Below are positions 33,737-45,331 of a stretch of DNA of 64,000 nucleotides, one piece after another. The DNA comes from Ceratobasidium sp. AG-K (lineage: Eukaryota; Basidiomycota; Agaricomycetes; Cantharellales; Ceratobasidiaceae): NCBI GenBank assembly GCA_037039685.1, contig JAWNGF010000005.1, positions 2,666,001 through 2,730,000 on the forward strand. Reading direction: 5' to 3'. The position numbers and the translations under genes were made by a program. The notes under the pieces are model-generated. The model was not told the DNA's origin and ran no database searches. It worked only from the letters and a program-made list of their open reading frames with translations. The first letter of the stretch is position 1. Each line of letters starts with the position of its first letter.

Positions 33737-36080
33737 ACTAGTGATGAATATATGCAAAGTGGATGAAGAGTTGTGTGGAATGAGGGGGAGAAACTGGTCG
33801 GGCTGAGGAAATGCTGCCAACCCTCATATTTATATATTTTGCAAGTATAGATAACCACGCCGAACCGGAGTACCGCCATAGGTGGTTGTGGTCGAAGTGC
33901 CCCGGCAGCCGCTAGCGCTTGTGGGGATAGCCAATGGTATACATCTTCCGCAGTATAGAATTTTATCCATACCAGGAACTCATGATGCGCGCTTCCTAGT
34001 GGACAGTGAGTCTCTGCACAGGAATTACACATAACAAATGAGTCAGGACGTACGGCGACACAGAACCTGAATTGGCTTGCAATCCACCGGTAGATCAACG
34101 ATGATTTACAAAAAGCGGCGCCGATCGAAAAATCAAGCAAACGTACTCGATTATCATTCATACGGCATAGCTCAAGAGCAAAGAACGTCTAAAAAGAGCT
34201 TATGCGCCGTGGCCGAGCTCATACCCATGGAGGAGATGACATCTCACTGGCGATGATTAGGTGCCACTGTCTTGGCGCAGCATTGAAGAGTCTATTGTGC
34301 TCCCATGACGCACTGCCGGACCTGCAATCGTGTCGATGTCGTGTCCTTTGAAGGCTAGGCCTGTATTCAGTAGGTGCCTTGTCGCAAATCCCGAATCGGC
34401 CTTGAACAGAGTCAATTCCATTAAAGGAAGTTGTCCCGAGCACTCTTCAAAAGAGGGTGTCCCCAGGTTGATGGAACATCGACAAGTGTTCCAGTGTTCT
34501 AAAACATCGGTATGACGGGAGTTCCGGTTCTGTATATGTACATATGCTCGAGAACTGCGAGTCAATCATTAGAGACATACATGTGCGCTTATTTCTAACA
34601 TGCCAGCGGATCATCCAGCCAGCCAATTGCAGGCAGTTTCACGCTTCAATGTCGAAACCTGCGCAATCATTTAGACATACCAAAAGCCGCGCCCGTCACG
34701 GCATCGGTTAATTGAGTTCCAGTGTACAAACCTTTTGTCGTACAGCCTACAGCCCAAAACGGCCTATGACCACGCCCAGAGCGATCCGCGTTCGGATTTG
34801 GATCCCCCGCGACTTGATACGCAATCTCCGTCTCAACTGGGTTAGTCAAGTGATTCATCTTCGGACTCGGCGTTATCCTCCCGACACAACCAGTTGACGT
34901 GAAATGTCCAGTTGAGCGCGATAAGGTGCACAAAGGTAAACTTGTCATGACTTGGTGTGAATCCTGTGACCTATGCGCGCGTGTGCAAGTGGGTTCCTGT
35001 GCAGCCCACAGGTGCAATCGATTTGCTGAAAGGATCGCAACCCCAGAACCCTGCTAGATTGTTGAACGATAGCGTTCGGTTGATTCATTTGGATGCGCGA
35101 CGGTAGTAATTTTGCACCCGTAATCCAGAGCTCGGCTATGCAGTTGCGCATGTATGCGGGGACGTTCTAGCCTAGTATTCGAGGACTCCTGTAGTTTGGG
35201 GCGAGGGCGTGTGAGTACGGAGATGATTCACTATACCTGTGAAACGAGGGTTCATTCTCTCAATTCTGGGGAGTTTTGTATCGTGAAGCTTCTAACAAAC
35301 AACCAAGCAAAGCACTCCAACGGGGGTATGGCTCAAGTCTAGGCAGCAGCCCAGAGACATACCCATGGGAATCTCGAATGACGACTCCCAAGGCATCGGC
35401 GCTACGCTCCCAAGTTTAGCGCCTGGCTTCTTGCACAACGGCCGCTCCTTCTCATGCCAAAAATAAAGAACGAGACTTGGAATTTCGACTACAACTCATC
35501 TCCTTGACTATATGAAACAACTGCGGTCACATACCGCAGTCGACTCTCACCTTCTCAGTGGGGGTTGAAATGCTCCAACATTCGCAGACCCAGCCCAGGC
35601 GTCTCGCATCTCAGAAACGCCGGTGCTACAATCCTCAGACGTTTTACATACACGTAGCTACGCCGTCAAAATACATCAGCGTGACGCGGAGGTTGGATTA
35701 AAGTAATGACAAGTGCGATAGCGGGCTCGGAGTGATCAGCGAGAAGACTCGAACTCGAGGTTCCTATTTCAAGAGGAAGATCCAACTCTAACAAGGAAAA
35801 AGGAAATTTACATGAGTGTAGGCTGAATCTCAGGATAATCGAGGCCGGTAGAGCGACGGGGCTCGGGGGTTGTGTATCGCGTCATTCTTCCGGCGGGAAG
35901 CATTAGAGGACGAACGATAAGCACGAGAACATGATTCAAAGCAACGATAGCAACTTTACTAGTATCACGTCGTTCTACTGTGTAATCGTACAACCAATCG
36001 ACGACTCATAATACCAATCAAGCAAAACCAGCCCATTCACACTAACCTACACACAAATACGTATATATGCGCCCCAAACC
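33737..36080. other. Intergenic region, 2.3 kb, no supported gene
   Basis: Several short open frames occur on both strands, none with recognisable domains or splice support. The left part presumably contains the promoter of the TmpA-like copy 2. Confidence 0.4.
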
Positions 36081-36575
36081 TCACACCCCGACATACCCAA
36101 AAACCGACTTTCCCGAGCGCGGTCCACGCAAACACCCCACACACTGCCACGCAAAATACACAAGAAACCCGACAAAGACGAGTGCGGTAACCACGATGAC
36201 GGCTGTCATGGCTGAAAAAGACGAGTCGCTCGCTCCTGTTGTTGCGGCGGCGGCCGAGGTTTCGTTGGACCTTGGGTGGTGCACGGAATACTGTGAGGCG
36301 TTAGAGATGGTTGGAGGGTGAGGTGGAGCTGGGGACGTACGTTCATTTCAAGCGAGCGACACGCGCTGAGGGTCGTCGGGTTGAGATGTGTGCTAGGTGC
36401 CAGATGAGATGGGAATTTGAATAGAGAACGTAGAGAACGAGACGAACCAGTCCACGTTGCGAATTTCGTGCAAGTTCAAGAGACTCGGGACTGCTTTGGC
36501 CGAGACGGTTCCGCTGAGGCATAATACACAGGCGAATAGCACGAGAGCAAGTTGTAGGAGGAATTTGTGCGCCAT
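36081..36575 (-). CDS. Small single-pass membrane protein with signal peptide, 129 aa
   Basis: Three exons (36575-36448, 36392-36341, 36290-36081) give 390 nt in frame. The start at 36575 opens a signal sequence (MAHKFLLQLALVLFACVLCL) cleaved around SAKA. The short ectodomain carries two cysteines (NVDCTH, LSACRS) and an NYS and an NET sequon. After a Thr/Ser/Ala linker a transmembrane helix (MTAVIVVTALVFVGFLVYFA) leads to a short basic tail (CLRGPRSGKSVFGYVGV). This is type I topology at the cell surface or endomembranes. I do not recognise the family. The three exons with conserved phase make a chance frame unlikely. Confidence 0.65.
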
Positions 36576-37192
36576 GGCGGATTGTGTTGGATACACGGTT
36601 GGGTTCAAACAGCAAGCGTTGAGATGGTATAGTCCAGCGGATTTCGTGCCAGCAAAAACCAAAGGATGTCAAAACGAGAGTCGCAAAGGATAGGACAGAG
36701 CAAGAAAGACAGTTGTAGAGTCAAGGCCACCGAGGTTGAAGTTTAGAATGAAAACATCGAGTGCTGTGCATTTGGGTAATTGTCCATGTCAAGGAGTTGC
36801 CAGGACGACAAATAAAGTCCCGCCTTGGGACAAACACCCACACGTGATCAGTCCGTTTGTCTGACGGCAACTGGGAAATGTCACTTTGGCTTTGATGCGG
36901 GCTGTCTTGCTCGTGGTGATCAATGAGGCGGGTTCACTCGCCAGTCCTAGGTTCAACGTCTCGCCAACTCGTGCAACCAACCCATTTATGTGCAGGTGAG
37001 AATTACACGCATTCCATAAGGACTCAGAATAGGTAAAAAGACAAAAACGAATAAAATGAGATCTACTCCAAACTAAAGGGTAACGAGCGAGGGATAAACG
37101 AGCGCGGGCCTCGTTTGAGGTATAAACTAGATAAGATAATGAATTCGACGACAGTCCGCCAACCAACTACACCCTTTCAGTCAAACGACAGC
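36576..37192. other. Intergenic
   Basis: No gene supported. A minus-strand open stretch of 125 codons (37166-36789) lacks any domain and overlaps nothing conserved. Confidence 0.4.
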
Positions 37193-38486
37193 CTACAACC
37201 TCCTCCCCGGCACCGCCCAAAAGATAATCGTAAAAACGACCGACAGCACAGCAACCAACAAACACACCCACGCCGCGCGTCCGAGCAACAGCGTCTTGAC
37301 ATAACGCTCTCGAATGCGCAGAGTCCTAAACGGCGTCGTCTCGGATTGTTGAAGGAACACAAGAATGGGGTCGAGTTCGTATTGGTGCGAGATTAGGAGG
37401 AGGAATGCGAGTGTGAATGGGATGAATAGCTACGAGGAGTTAGCTGGATGTGGATAAGAGGTTGGAGGGGGACTTACGAAGAACCGCCGGGACTTGGGTC
37501 TCACATCCAAGAAAATGAGCGAGAACCCAACGGCGAGTGCGATCCAGAGAATGAGGAGCCCAAGGCACAACCGGACGAGCGCACTGACACGAGTGAGGTT
37601 GCCAAACGCCTTGGCCCTTAAGAACCGGGGGAAAGCGTCCTGCTCCATAGCCCTAAAGACGTACTCCTTTTGATTATGAAACATATCCGGGACTTGGGCA
37701 AGTGCAGCTGCCTCGGACTCGTACGCTGGATTGGTGGGGGACGGAAGCTGATGCGAGGACAGGGGAAAGTCGTTGATGCGCAACGCAGGTGGGAGATACA
37801 CCTCCTTGTCCGCTCCAGGGACGAGGTAACGTGCGAATATACGTTCGGCAGAGGCAACGAGGTCGACTCGGGTAATGGCTGCATCGCGTGGAAGGATGGT
37901 GGGTGCTCTTAGGGACGCGCGCTTGAACATTCCACTCGCCCGTCGTGCTTTTTCGAATGGGGTCGTAGCACGGGGGTCCCGCTCGTCCATTGCACTCGGC
38001 GCACGCGCTGGGCGGTACCCGTCGGCGCCTGTTCCACCAGGGGTAATCGGTCGACCAGTAAGGGGGGCAGGAGAGATGGAGCGCTTCTCATAGTCGGCCA
38101 TGTCAGCTGTACTGGCCGTGTTGCGCTTGACATCAAGGGTATTGGGCGAGTGCATTCCGACGACGTGGCCGTAGATACTCCCCCGACGCCGGGCATAGTC
38201 CCAGTACTGCGGCCAATCTTCCCTAATCGTCCGTCCTGACTTGCGCACGTCTTTAAAGTAGGCCCGGCACAGATTCTCATGCTGCTGAACATCCAGCCAA
38301 AAGTCGAGTACGTCTTCTGCTCCTTCACGCTGCAGGAACAGACTACCAGGGGTTAGCCAGGACAACCAACACCGCCCGCACTTACTAGAACATGAACAGA
38401 TCCACAGGTGGCCGCGTCTTGCGCGACAGCACCTCTTCAAACGTCGGCAGCCGCTTGCGGTACTCGGTCGGTGCCCCTTTCTCCAT
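37193..38486 (-). CDS. RGS-domain transmembrane protein, Rax1-like, 400 aa
   Basis: Three exons: 38486-38386, 38342-37478, 37429-37193, total 1,203 nt in frame. The RGS domain starts in exon 1 (RRLPTFEEVLSRKTRPP-type beginning at LPTFEEVLSRKTRPPVDL) and continues YLFLQREGAEDVLDFWLDVQ. A long Ser/Pro-rich insertion follows. The RGS C-terminal part is ERIFARYLVPGADKEVYLP and FHNQKEYVFRAMEQDAFPRF. Three hydrophobic segments follow: LCLGLLILWIALAVGFSLIF, LFIPFTLAFLLLIS and VCLLVAVLSVVFTIIFWAVP. A split RGS fold followed by three membrane helices is the layout of yeast Rax1, which marks bud sites; a cortical polarity role here is inferred. Lies 149 bp downstream of the Mediator gene, same strand. 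Confidence 0.85.
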
Positions 38487-38634
38487 TGCGGTATAGTACA
38501 GTGGACAGTGGACAGCAGGCAACGAGGGACAAAACAACACTCGGATTGCCAATCGTCGCTTCCGTTGCACTCTATGGATTACATCATCACGCCGTTACAT
38601 GACACCGACGTTACGCTACATTCCACCAACGCCG

Positions 38635-39787
38635 TTACGGATCAATCGCCCACAGTCCCTCCAACGCAGACACCGGCTCCTGCTCAGGCTCAGGCTCAGG
38701 TTCAACAAACGCCTCCTCCTCACTTTCACTCTCCTCCATATCCTCCACCACCGGAACCCGCACCTGCACCTGCACCTCTTCCTCGTCCCCGCTACTATCC
38801 GAATCTTCCGCCGCCGGGACAAACACCGTGTGCGTCGGTGTGCCTTCCTCCCTGTCCATACCCAGGTCGACTGGTTCGTCAGGTGCGACTTCGACCATGT
38901 CTTCGTCTTCTTGACCGTTGGGCTCGGCGTGCACGGACGTGTCCGACCCTGCGACGGTCGAGCCAGAGGAGCTTTCCGAGTCGTCGAACAGGAGGCGTGA
39001 TTTCCAGTCGTACTGTAGTCCGAGTTAAATGAGAATCCAAATCTGAATGAGATTAATACTGTAATTTGGGTGAGGCTGACCTTGTCTTTTAATTGCCGAA
39101 CAGCCTCCACGCCCCTCGCACACCGTGCATCATGCGTCCGCTTCACCTCCTCCAACCGCGCGCCTAGCTCGTCCCCTTCTGGAACGTGCAGCCTCGCCAC
39201 GTTACTGACATCATTCTTGAGAACCGAGGGTGCGCGTCGGCCATCCAGTAGCGCGTCGAGCATGGCGTCTAGTTGCGGGTCTAGGCCGGTTGGTGCAAGT
39301 ATGGGTGGTTGTGATCCAGGTAATCCGGGTGCGATAGTTTGTGAACCAGGTAAGCTCGCGGTGGGAGTAGATTGCGACCCGGGAGGAGCGCTCGGCCCAG
39401 TACCGTCGACAGCAAATGGGTGCGGGACAATCTGCTTCAACGAAATCTGTCCTTTGCGCGTAGGAGGTGCGCCAAGACTCGCAGCGAGCGAATGCGTCTT
39501 GGACAGCAAGACGTTATATTTCGTCATCAATTCTGGCCTACCCGCATCACAAAATATCAATACCCCCTCCCTGATTAAATTGATACCTGGACTCACCATC
39601 CCGCAAGTCCACCACCAACCCCAGCCCCCGGCGTATTCAGCGTCACAATCAAATTCCCAATGCTCTCCATGATTTGCGTGATTTTATAGCGCAGGTTCTC
39701 GAGTTGAGAGTGTGGGAGCGTCGAGGAGAGGTTTGTTGCATCGAGTTTGGGGTCGGGTACGGTGGGCGGTGGAGGTGGTTGGGACAT
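38635..39787 (-). CDS. MED8: Mediator of RNA polymerase II transcription subunit 8
   Basis: Subunit of the Mediator head module in the nucleus. Exons: 39787-39597, 39537-39081, 39012-38635, 1,026 nt in frame (341 aa). The N-terminal helix region (LENLRYKITQIMESIGNLIV) followed by ELMTKYNVLLSKTHSLAASL and LKQIVPHPF matches the Med8 fold. A Pro/Gly-rich linker with PGSQ repeats follows, then a conserved helix LDAMLDALLDGRRAPSV. The C-terminus is strongly acidic (EDSDSSGDEEE, EESESEEEAFVEPEPEPEQ), longer than the yeast protein. The start is the first ATG after an in-frame stop. Confidence 0.8.
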
Positions 39788-40112
39788 TTCGGATGAGTGT
39801 GGGAGTGTGGCACGTGGTTGGGTTTGTCATCAGCTGGTGGATCGGGTGGTGGTGGCTCGGCGGGGTGGAGCGAATGTATACAACTGGCATTCCACGGATA
39901 GACTAGACATTACAAAATGTGTGTTATTACTGTAATCACACGAAGCGCGATACCGAAAGCCCCGCGTACATGCGAATAGCGAAAAATAACAATACAGCAT
40001 CATGATGAACAAAAACCAACACTCTAAACAGGTGGTGCGGACGGGAACCAAAAGCAAAAGCTGGGTATAATTAGAGCTTCGGGTATCCTTCGGCACCAAG
40101 GTCCACACACTT
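39788..40112. other. Promoter and terminator interval
   Basis: About 325 bp between the Mediator gene start and the 3' end of the small gene at 40113. No further feature seen. Confidence 0.4.
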
Positions 40113-40361
40113 CTAAGTGGTGTGGACCTTGAGACCGCGCTCAGCAGCAACCTGCTTCAGAACGCGGGACTTGTGAAAGTAGTAGAGGCCAGTCGCCCCC
40201 GACACGGCCGCACCAGTCAAGCTTGCCCCCGCGGTCGGGACCGCGGTTGCGGCCCCGGTGACGACACCAACGAATCCCCAGCCAATCTTGTCGCCGAGCG
40301 AGGCTGCCTCGTCGATGAGTTCTTGGTTGGTCATGGCGCGGAGTTGTGATTCGTAGCCCAT
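40113..40361 (-). CDS. Small glycine/alanine-rich membrane-type protein, 82 aa
   Basis: Single exon, MGYESQLRAMTNQELIDEAA to GLKVHTT. An acidic helix (residues 1-27) is followed by a Gly/Ala-rich hydrophobic hairpin-like stretch (GWGFVGVVTGAATAVPTAG, SLTGAAVSGATGLYYF) with glycine-zipper spacing, then a basic end (HKSRVLKQVAAERGL). It may insert into membranes. I do not recognise the family. The upstream region is a repetitive GTAGTAGAG-type tract. Confidence 0.6.
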   Translation of the reverse strand: MGYESQLRAMTNQELIDEAASLGDKIGWGFVGVVTGAATAVPTAGASLTGAAVSGATGLYYFHKSRVLKQVAAERGLKVHTT

Positions 40362-41548
40362 GGTGGATGCGAGTTGGGTAGTAGAGTAGTGTGAGTAGGG
40401 TAGTAGAGTGGTGCGTAGAGGTAGAGTGGTGTTTTAGAGTATAGTAGTGAGTGTAGTGGTTATAAAACGGGAGTAAGGATGAGCGACACTTGGTCGAGCT
40501 TGACGGGTTTTATACTGTCGTGATCCTGCCGAGTCAGTTATCTCCAGGTTCGAAAACGCTTGGGTAGATTGACTCGTGCGTTACCAGACTCCACACCTTT
40601 GTCGGTGAGCTGTGTTTACGAGCACTGAGGCTCATGGGCCACAAGCACAGCAGTGTGGAGCTGTGGACCGATTGTGACTAATTAATCACGCCGACCAGCC
40701 CGATCATTTGTTCGGCGCCAAGATTACCATACAAGGAAGACCGGGTCGAATTTCCGATCATTCATCATGCTTCTACCACCAAGGAAGCATCGGCATACAG
40801 GAGCGAGACCGAAGTACTGCCACCATGGAACACCGTACCACTCGTGTGAACGGCCAAGCCAGTCGGAGCCACGCGAATAGGCAACCCCGCTTACCGTGCA
40901 GGACCAAAGCACTGCCAAGGTCGTTCGAAAGAAATTTCTCGACAAGTCATGTATGTTTAGGGTTGGGGCCAGTCCGAAAGCTGCCTTGACGAACTGCACT
41001 GTCTTCCAGTCAATCGAAGGCACTGTAAAGAGCTTGGAAAGCTCAGCGAAATCTGTATGCCGGCTCCACCCGATTCTAACGTTCTCTCCTGGCTACATTG
41101 CATTCTCCATGTGGTTAGTCACACGGTTACTCCTCGACTTCAAGTTAAGACAGTCGTCGTGAGTGATGGCACTGTAAAAGGCGAATTCTATCGAAAAAGC
41201 TTACTCCCGAGTCAGCATTATGCGGGGGCAAGTCGCTTGAGCTAAATTCACGCGAAAACCCGGTAACCAGATGTCATATAAAATGAAACTGGTATAGCAG
41301 AACTGTTTCATAACGGAAGCTTATCTAATGTATCCATCAAGTCACAAAAACAGTTGTGTCCCAAACTTGAAAATAGAGGGCATTGCAGAACTACTTCCAA
41401 CTGATTATGAATAAGTGTACAACAAAAGCCACAAACTCATTAGAGTGCTACAGGAACAAAGTGCTCAGTTAAAACCTTGGGATCGCGTAGTACACGAGTC
41501 AATTCTTGGGGCGGGAGAAACATAGGTGACAGGATGAGAAGTGGGTAG
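40362..41548. other. Intergenic with GTAG/GAGT-rich tract
   Basis: 40376-40465 is a degenerate purine/GT repeat (TAGTAGAGT, GGTAGAGTGGTG units) just upstream of the small gene at 40113-40361. The remainder shows no supported gene. Confidence 0.5.
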
Positions 41549-43900
41549 CTATTTCTTTGGTATGAATCTGACCATGCGTAACCATAACCGACCGATGATC
41601 CTGGATACTTTCGATATCCTTGGGCTCTCGCGATTACCTTGAGAGCGCGAGCCTAAGCGCCAAGAGCTCAGCCAATTCTTGGAGTTTCTGTCGTGTCGCG
41701 ATGATTCCGAATTCGACTTGGATAGCTCGGGGTGCCTTAAGGATCCATTACCAACACTTGAACGTAGTTCGTGGGGGCCTGAGAACCCTCGTCGACCACT
41801 CCCAACGACCCCAGAGTGTTCTTGGGAGTTAGGTTGGTATACTCCGCGCTGTGATAATGCAGGTGTAGTTGGAATAGCTGCGCTCAACCCGGATCCAACC
41901 ATCGTAGGCGCTGTAGTACTTATCGGGCGGTGGGTTTGAGCGCCCGGGCGCAGCACCGACTCGGGGATGCTGTCCGCCGGATCATGCTGTAAGGGTGATA
42001 CCTTGAACTCTCCCCCCACCTGCCGCCATCTGTCACTCGTAGAACCGACATCCACAAATTTGATACCCTCATCCCCTCCGTTTCCGTATTTTACTCCGTC
42101 AAACAAATTCCGGCCCTAAAGTACTCATGAGTACGTGCGGGGCGTGTACAAGGGCTAGCATACTTTAGACTCGTTGGGGTGGGCGATGTAAGATCCATCG
42201 ATGCGAGTCTGCAACTGATAGGCAGTGTGTAAGCGGGTATGCTCAAAGGCTTTGGGTGGATTGCACACCGAGTCAAGTACTTGGTCTGCAGTGGGTCGAG
42301 CGGCTGGATCGTAATTCCAACACCTTATCAGGAGTTCCCATACATCACCCCATAATATTTGAGCGAAGTGTTCTGGTTGCGTTGGATGCTCCATGTTCAT
42401 TAGCTTCAGGATGACTTGTGGGTCGGTCTGACATTCTGGAAAATAAGGGACTGTTCCAGTTATAATCTCCTGCATGAAGGTTCTGGTTGGCCGCCCAGTC
42501 TGTCTACCGCATTCAAAACTCACCAAGAGAGTCTATAGAAGCCAACAGGTATGAAATTGTGCTCGCTCTAATGAAGCCTCTTACCATTCCCAGTGCGTAT
42601 ATATCCGTTCGCTTATTCCTCTGGTGTGATGTGGTGATGACAAGTTCAGGTGCCTGCGAAACATGGAGTGAGGGAATACAGTCAAAGATCCTATTCACAC
42701 TCCCACCATCCATCTTAGGGTTCCACCCCCTATGCGAGTTGTTTCGGAAAACATCAGGCTACACTCCGACATGATCGAATGGTCAAAATCAGTTAGCCTC
42801 AAAATGCCCTCCGGCGACACAAGTATATTACACTATTAAATAATAATTAAGTTTGCGCCAATATCTCTCACCTCTAAAACAAGTGCTTACAGCTTTTAAG
42901 TCCCCATGAACCTGTTGACTCGCCATTAGACATTTCTGCCTGGCAAGGATAAGTTGGAGAATGAACGGACTATATTCTTACTATGGAGGTATTGAAGACC
43001 TGTTGCCACTTGAATGCACTTGACAGGCGTAAGGGGCGTTGCAGGCTCTGGATATTTGCTGAACCCACCAACTCATCCCTATTTGTAGGGTTGTTATTGG
43101 ATATATACTCCCGGAGATTCCCATTCTCCATCCACAAAGATACCATCCCGAGCCTCCCTTGAAACAGGATCACCCCCAGCAGCTTGTGAATATTCTTGTG
43201 ATCCATCTTGGACCAATTATAAAGCTCTCGCATTGCGCGCTGAAGTTCCAATGTTAGTCCGCTCGACTAGTTACTGTTGCCTCAACACTCGCCAATGACC
43301 GACCTTCAAACTTTTTTCACGATCCTCAGTAACTGAGGTAAATCGCCAAGCTTTGATGGCAATCTCGGTCCCATCATGCAGACTCCCTTTCCATATATCT
43401 CCAAAGCTCCCTCCTTTGACGAAAACCGAAGAAACATGTTGGTGGTTAACACTTGAAGTTAGATTAGGACATCCGTGCTCTAGCAAGCATTCAAACATCT
43501 GCTGAGCCGACTTGAGGCTCTGGGGATTGAAATTCGTCTTACAATGAATGAAACACTTATCGCTTACCATCTCCCGCGACGGGGTCCTGGTGTGTATGTG
43601 GCTTTGTTGCAACCCTACAGAAGGTCGGGCATTCATCATCCCCAAATTAGCGACCACTCCGGGGAGTTCATTGGGCACTGGCAAGGCGACCCCAGTCAAC
43701 TTGGCTATACGTTCTCGATTTGCATTAGCCCTTCGCGCTACCAAGTGGGTATGTAATGTTGGTTTGGGCCCCTCAAGTCGGGCTGGTGCAGAATCGGCCT
43801 TTCTCACGCAGGACATAAATATGTTTGGCGCCGATCCAAATAAATCAATATGGGGGACTTACGGACCATTCCTTCGTTTCGAAAAGCCGAGACCCAACAT
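41549..43900 (-). CDS. TKL-type protein kinase with atypical DFD motif
   Basis: Serine/threonine/tyrosine-like kinase of the TKL group expanded in agaricomycetes. The start at 43900 (MLGLGFSKRRNGP) is followed by a linker exon and, after a 47-nt intron, SLKSAQQMFECLLEHGC. Kinase motifs in order: glycine loop VKGGSFGDIWKG, Lys in IAIKAWRF, ELYNWSKMDHKNIHKLLGV, hinge MVSLWMENGNLREYI, catalytic loop VHGDLKA (Asn-containing NILVSPEG next), activation segment LTDFDHSI where DFG is expected, WMAPE, and RCWNYDPAARPTADQVL. Introns are about 47-70 nt. The junction after the IYALGM exon (near 42585-42490) is unclear. The C-terminal exon (about 42114-41549) is a Ser/Pro-rich tail ending LRMVRFIPKK. Exon joins are partly inferred. 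Confidence 0.75.
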
Positions 43901-43911
43901 GAAAACGTAAG

Positions 43912-44103
43912 TTAGCCTCCAGTCGAAAGAGCACCTACCCGAGACTTACGGATCCTGGCGCTGGAGTTTGTCCAGCCACCGAAAATGCCCACGGAAATGA
44001 GCAGAGCTCGCCGCTTTCTCAGCTCCAAACGCTTACAATCAGTGATAAATTTATTATTGTTTAGTTCCATGTCGAATACGTGATCTCTTGGAAGGTTAAA
44101 CAA
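43912..44103 (-). other. Short open frame of uncertain nature
   Basis: 63 codons with KRRALLISVGIFGGW, which weakly recalls the start of fungal caspase-like (C14) domains. Nothing else of such a domain is present nearby. It may be a fragment or chance. Confidence 0.2.
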
Positions 44104-44270
44104 AGTATGATATTATGATAGTAAGGTAGGGATATGTGGTTGAAACGAAATCAGCAATGAACCAGCGCCCATCAGCAAGGCTATGAGCACAGCCACTAGA
44201 CAGCCTCAGCGCTTTGGAGAAGTGTATTTGCAATCCAATCTGGTCGCGAGAGTTGTCCAAGACTCAAAGG

Positions 44271-44614
44271 ATGAGGGCTTTCAAGGGAGTACTTCTTACC
44301 TGGTACGCCCCAGTTCTTCAACTCGATATTAGAATTAACACCGGTAGCAATGTCTTTTATCCACACACTTGCAACGTGAATTCGTAATTTTAGCGATCCA
44401 GCAGTGAAACAAATCCTCCTAATCCTCGATAAAAATCCCGGACAAGGCGGATTCATAATCAAAGACATAGACGATACTCACGTCCTGGTACGAGCGGACG
44501 ACACCAAACGAATCCGTATTGCTCTCGAGCAGGAGGTGCGTCACCTGCCACTCGTCGATTCCTGGGACTTATTTTTGCGTGTAGTTGGAAAAGAATACGT
44601 ATACGTTGGAATGA
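44271..44614 (+). CDS. TFB5: TFIIH subunit Tfb5/TTDA (GTF2H5)
   Basis: Smallest core subunit of TFIIH, which stimulates nucleotide excision repair and stabilises the complex through the p52 subunit. Exons: 44271-44302, 44394-44535, 44585-44614; 204 nt, 67 aa, against 71-72 aa in human and yeast. The start MRAFKGVLLTCDPAVKQILL matches the family opening (KGVLxxCDPxxKQ). The core IIKDIDDTHVLV is the conserved LDDTHLLV strand. The last exon LEKNTYTLE matches the usual L-x-x-NTY end. The donor and acceptor at each junction are canonical and phases fit. The 3' end faces the complex I gene, with 76 bp between the stop codons. Confidence 0.92.
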
Positions 44615-44690
44615 GTACAGGTTGGTGGTTCATTCAGAATAGGGAGGGCGGGAGGAAACAGCACCATCGACCATGGGATGTAGAGTGGAG

Positions 44691-45193
44691 TTATAGCAGT
44701 GTGCCGATTTTCTGGGAAACCTCGGACGCGGAAAGACCCTCCACATCTACATGACGTTCCAATCCTCGCTCTAGAGTGTTTGTGTTAGTATGATATTACG
44801 TTGATAGGTGAGGAATTAATGGCGTAGGTTGGCTTAATTCGTGAGGACAGAGAATTTGGATATGAACGCACCGTATCGTACGAATACTCGTGCGGGTGTA
44901 CCTTGGGCCTCACGGATGAGGACAGGTAGGTTGGGGTTGGCACTCTTGATACTAGGATATGTTTTGGAGATAAATTCTCTGCTCGAAACCACGAGATTTA
45001 TAAATCCGGCCGAACCCGACAAGGAAATAGGTGGGTGCAGCGAATTGGACAAATCGGCGATCAGTTATAGGTCAATTTGTACACGCACACAAACTCCCAC
45101 TCACCTCAACCCCGCCGACCCAGAACCAGTCTGACACCCCAAAAGTCTCATCTCCCGGACAGCACGAGGAAAAGCCTTGGTAAACACCGACAT
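44691..45193 (-). CDS. NDUFA2: NADH:ubiquinone oxidoreductase subunit NDUFA2 (B8/NI8M)
   Basis: Accessory subunit of mitochondrial complex I with a thioredoxin-like fold. Exons: 45193-45105, 44978-44872, 44770-44691; 276 nt, 91 aa. Start MSVFTKAFPRAVREMRLLGC, then LREFISKTYPSIKSANPNLP, then VLIREAQGTPARVFVRYERG, which carries the family's NPxLPxLIRE and P-x-x-x-ARY core. The C-terminal helix is LSASEVSQKIGTLL. A single N-terminal-domain cysteine is present (LLGCQTG). Length and motif order fit the family without gaps. Confidence 0.92.
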
Positions 45194-45331
45194 TTTAGAT
45201 TTCTGTCGTCGAAGTCTGGGAGAACAGCTAAGCGCCGAGACAATGTGACGTGATCAGGTGATCTTCAAATGAATGATCGCATCATCATCAACAAACCTCA
45301 ACCCTACTTCGACCTGCGCATAGGACTGGAA

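Noticed and set aside
35700..35800. A GTTCGAGTC-like B-box on the minus strand suggesting a tRNA
   Set aside because: The T-stem does not pair and no acceptor or anticodon stem can be formed around it.
38599..39000. Arg/Leu-rich plus-strand frames over 38.6-39.7 kb
   Set aside because: Antisense to the acidic and linker parts of the Mediator subunit gene.
44404..44754. A 116-codon plus-strand frame starting MKQILLILDKN
   Set aside because: It is exon 2 of Tfb5 read through the next intron; proper splicing gives the conserved LEKNTYTLE end.
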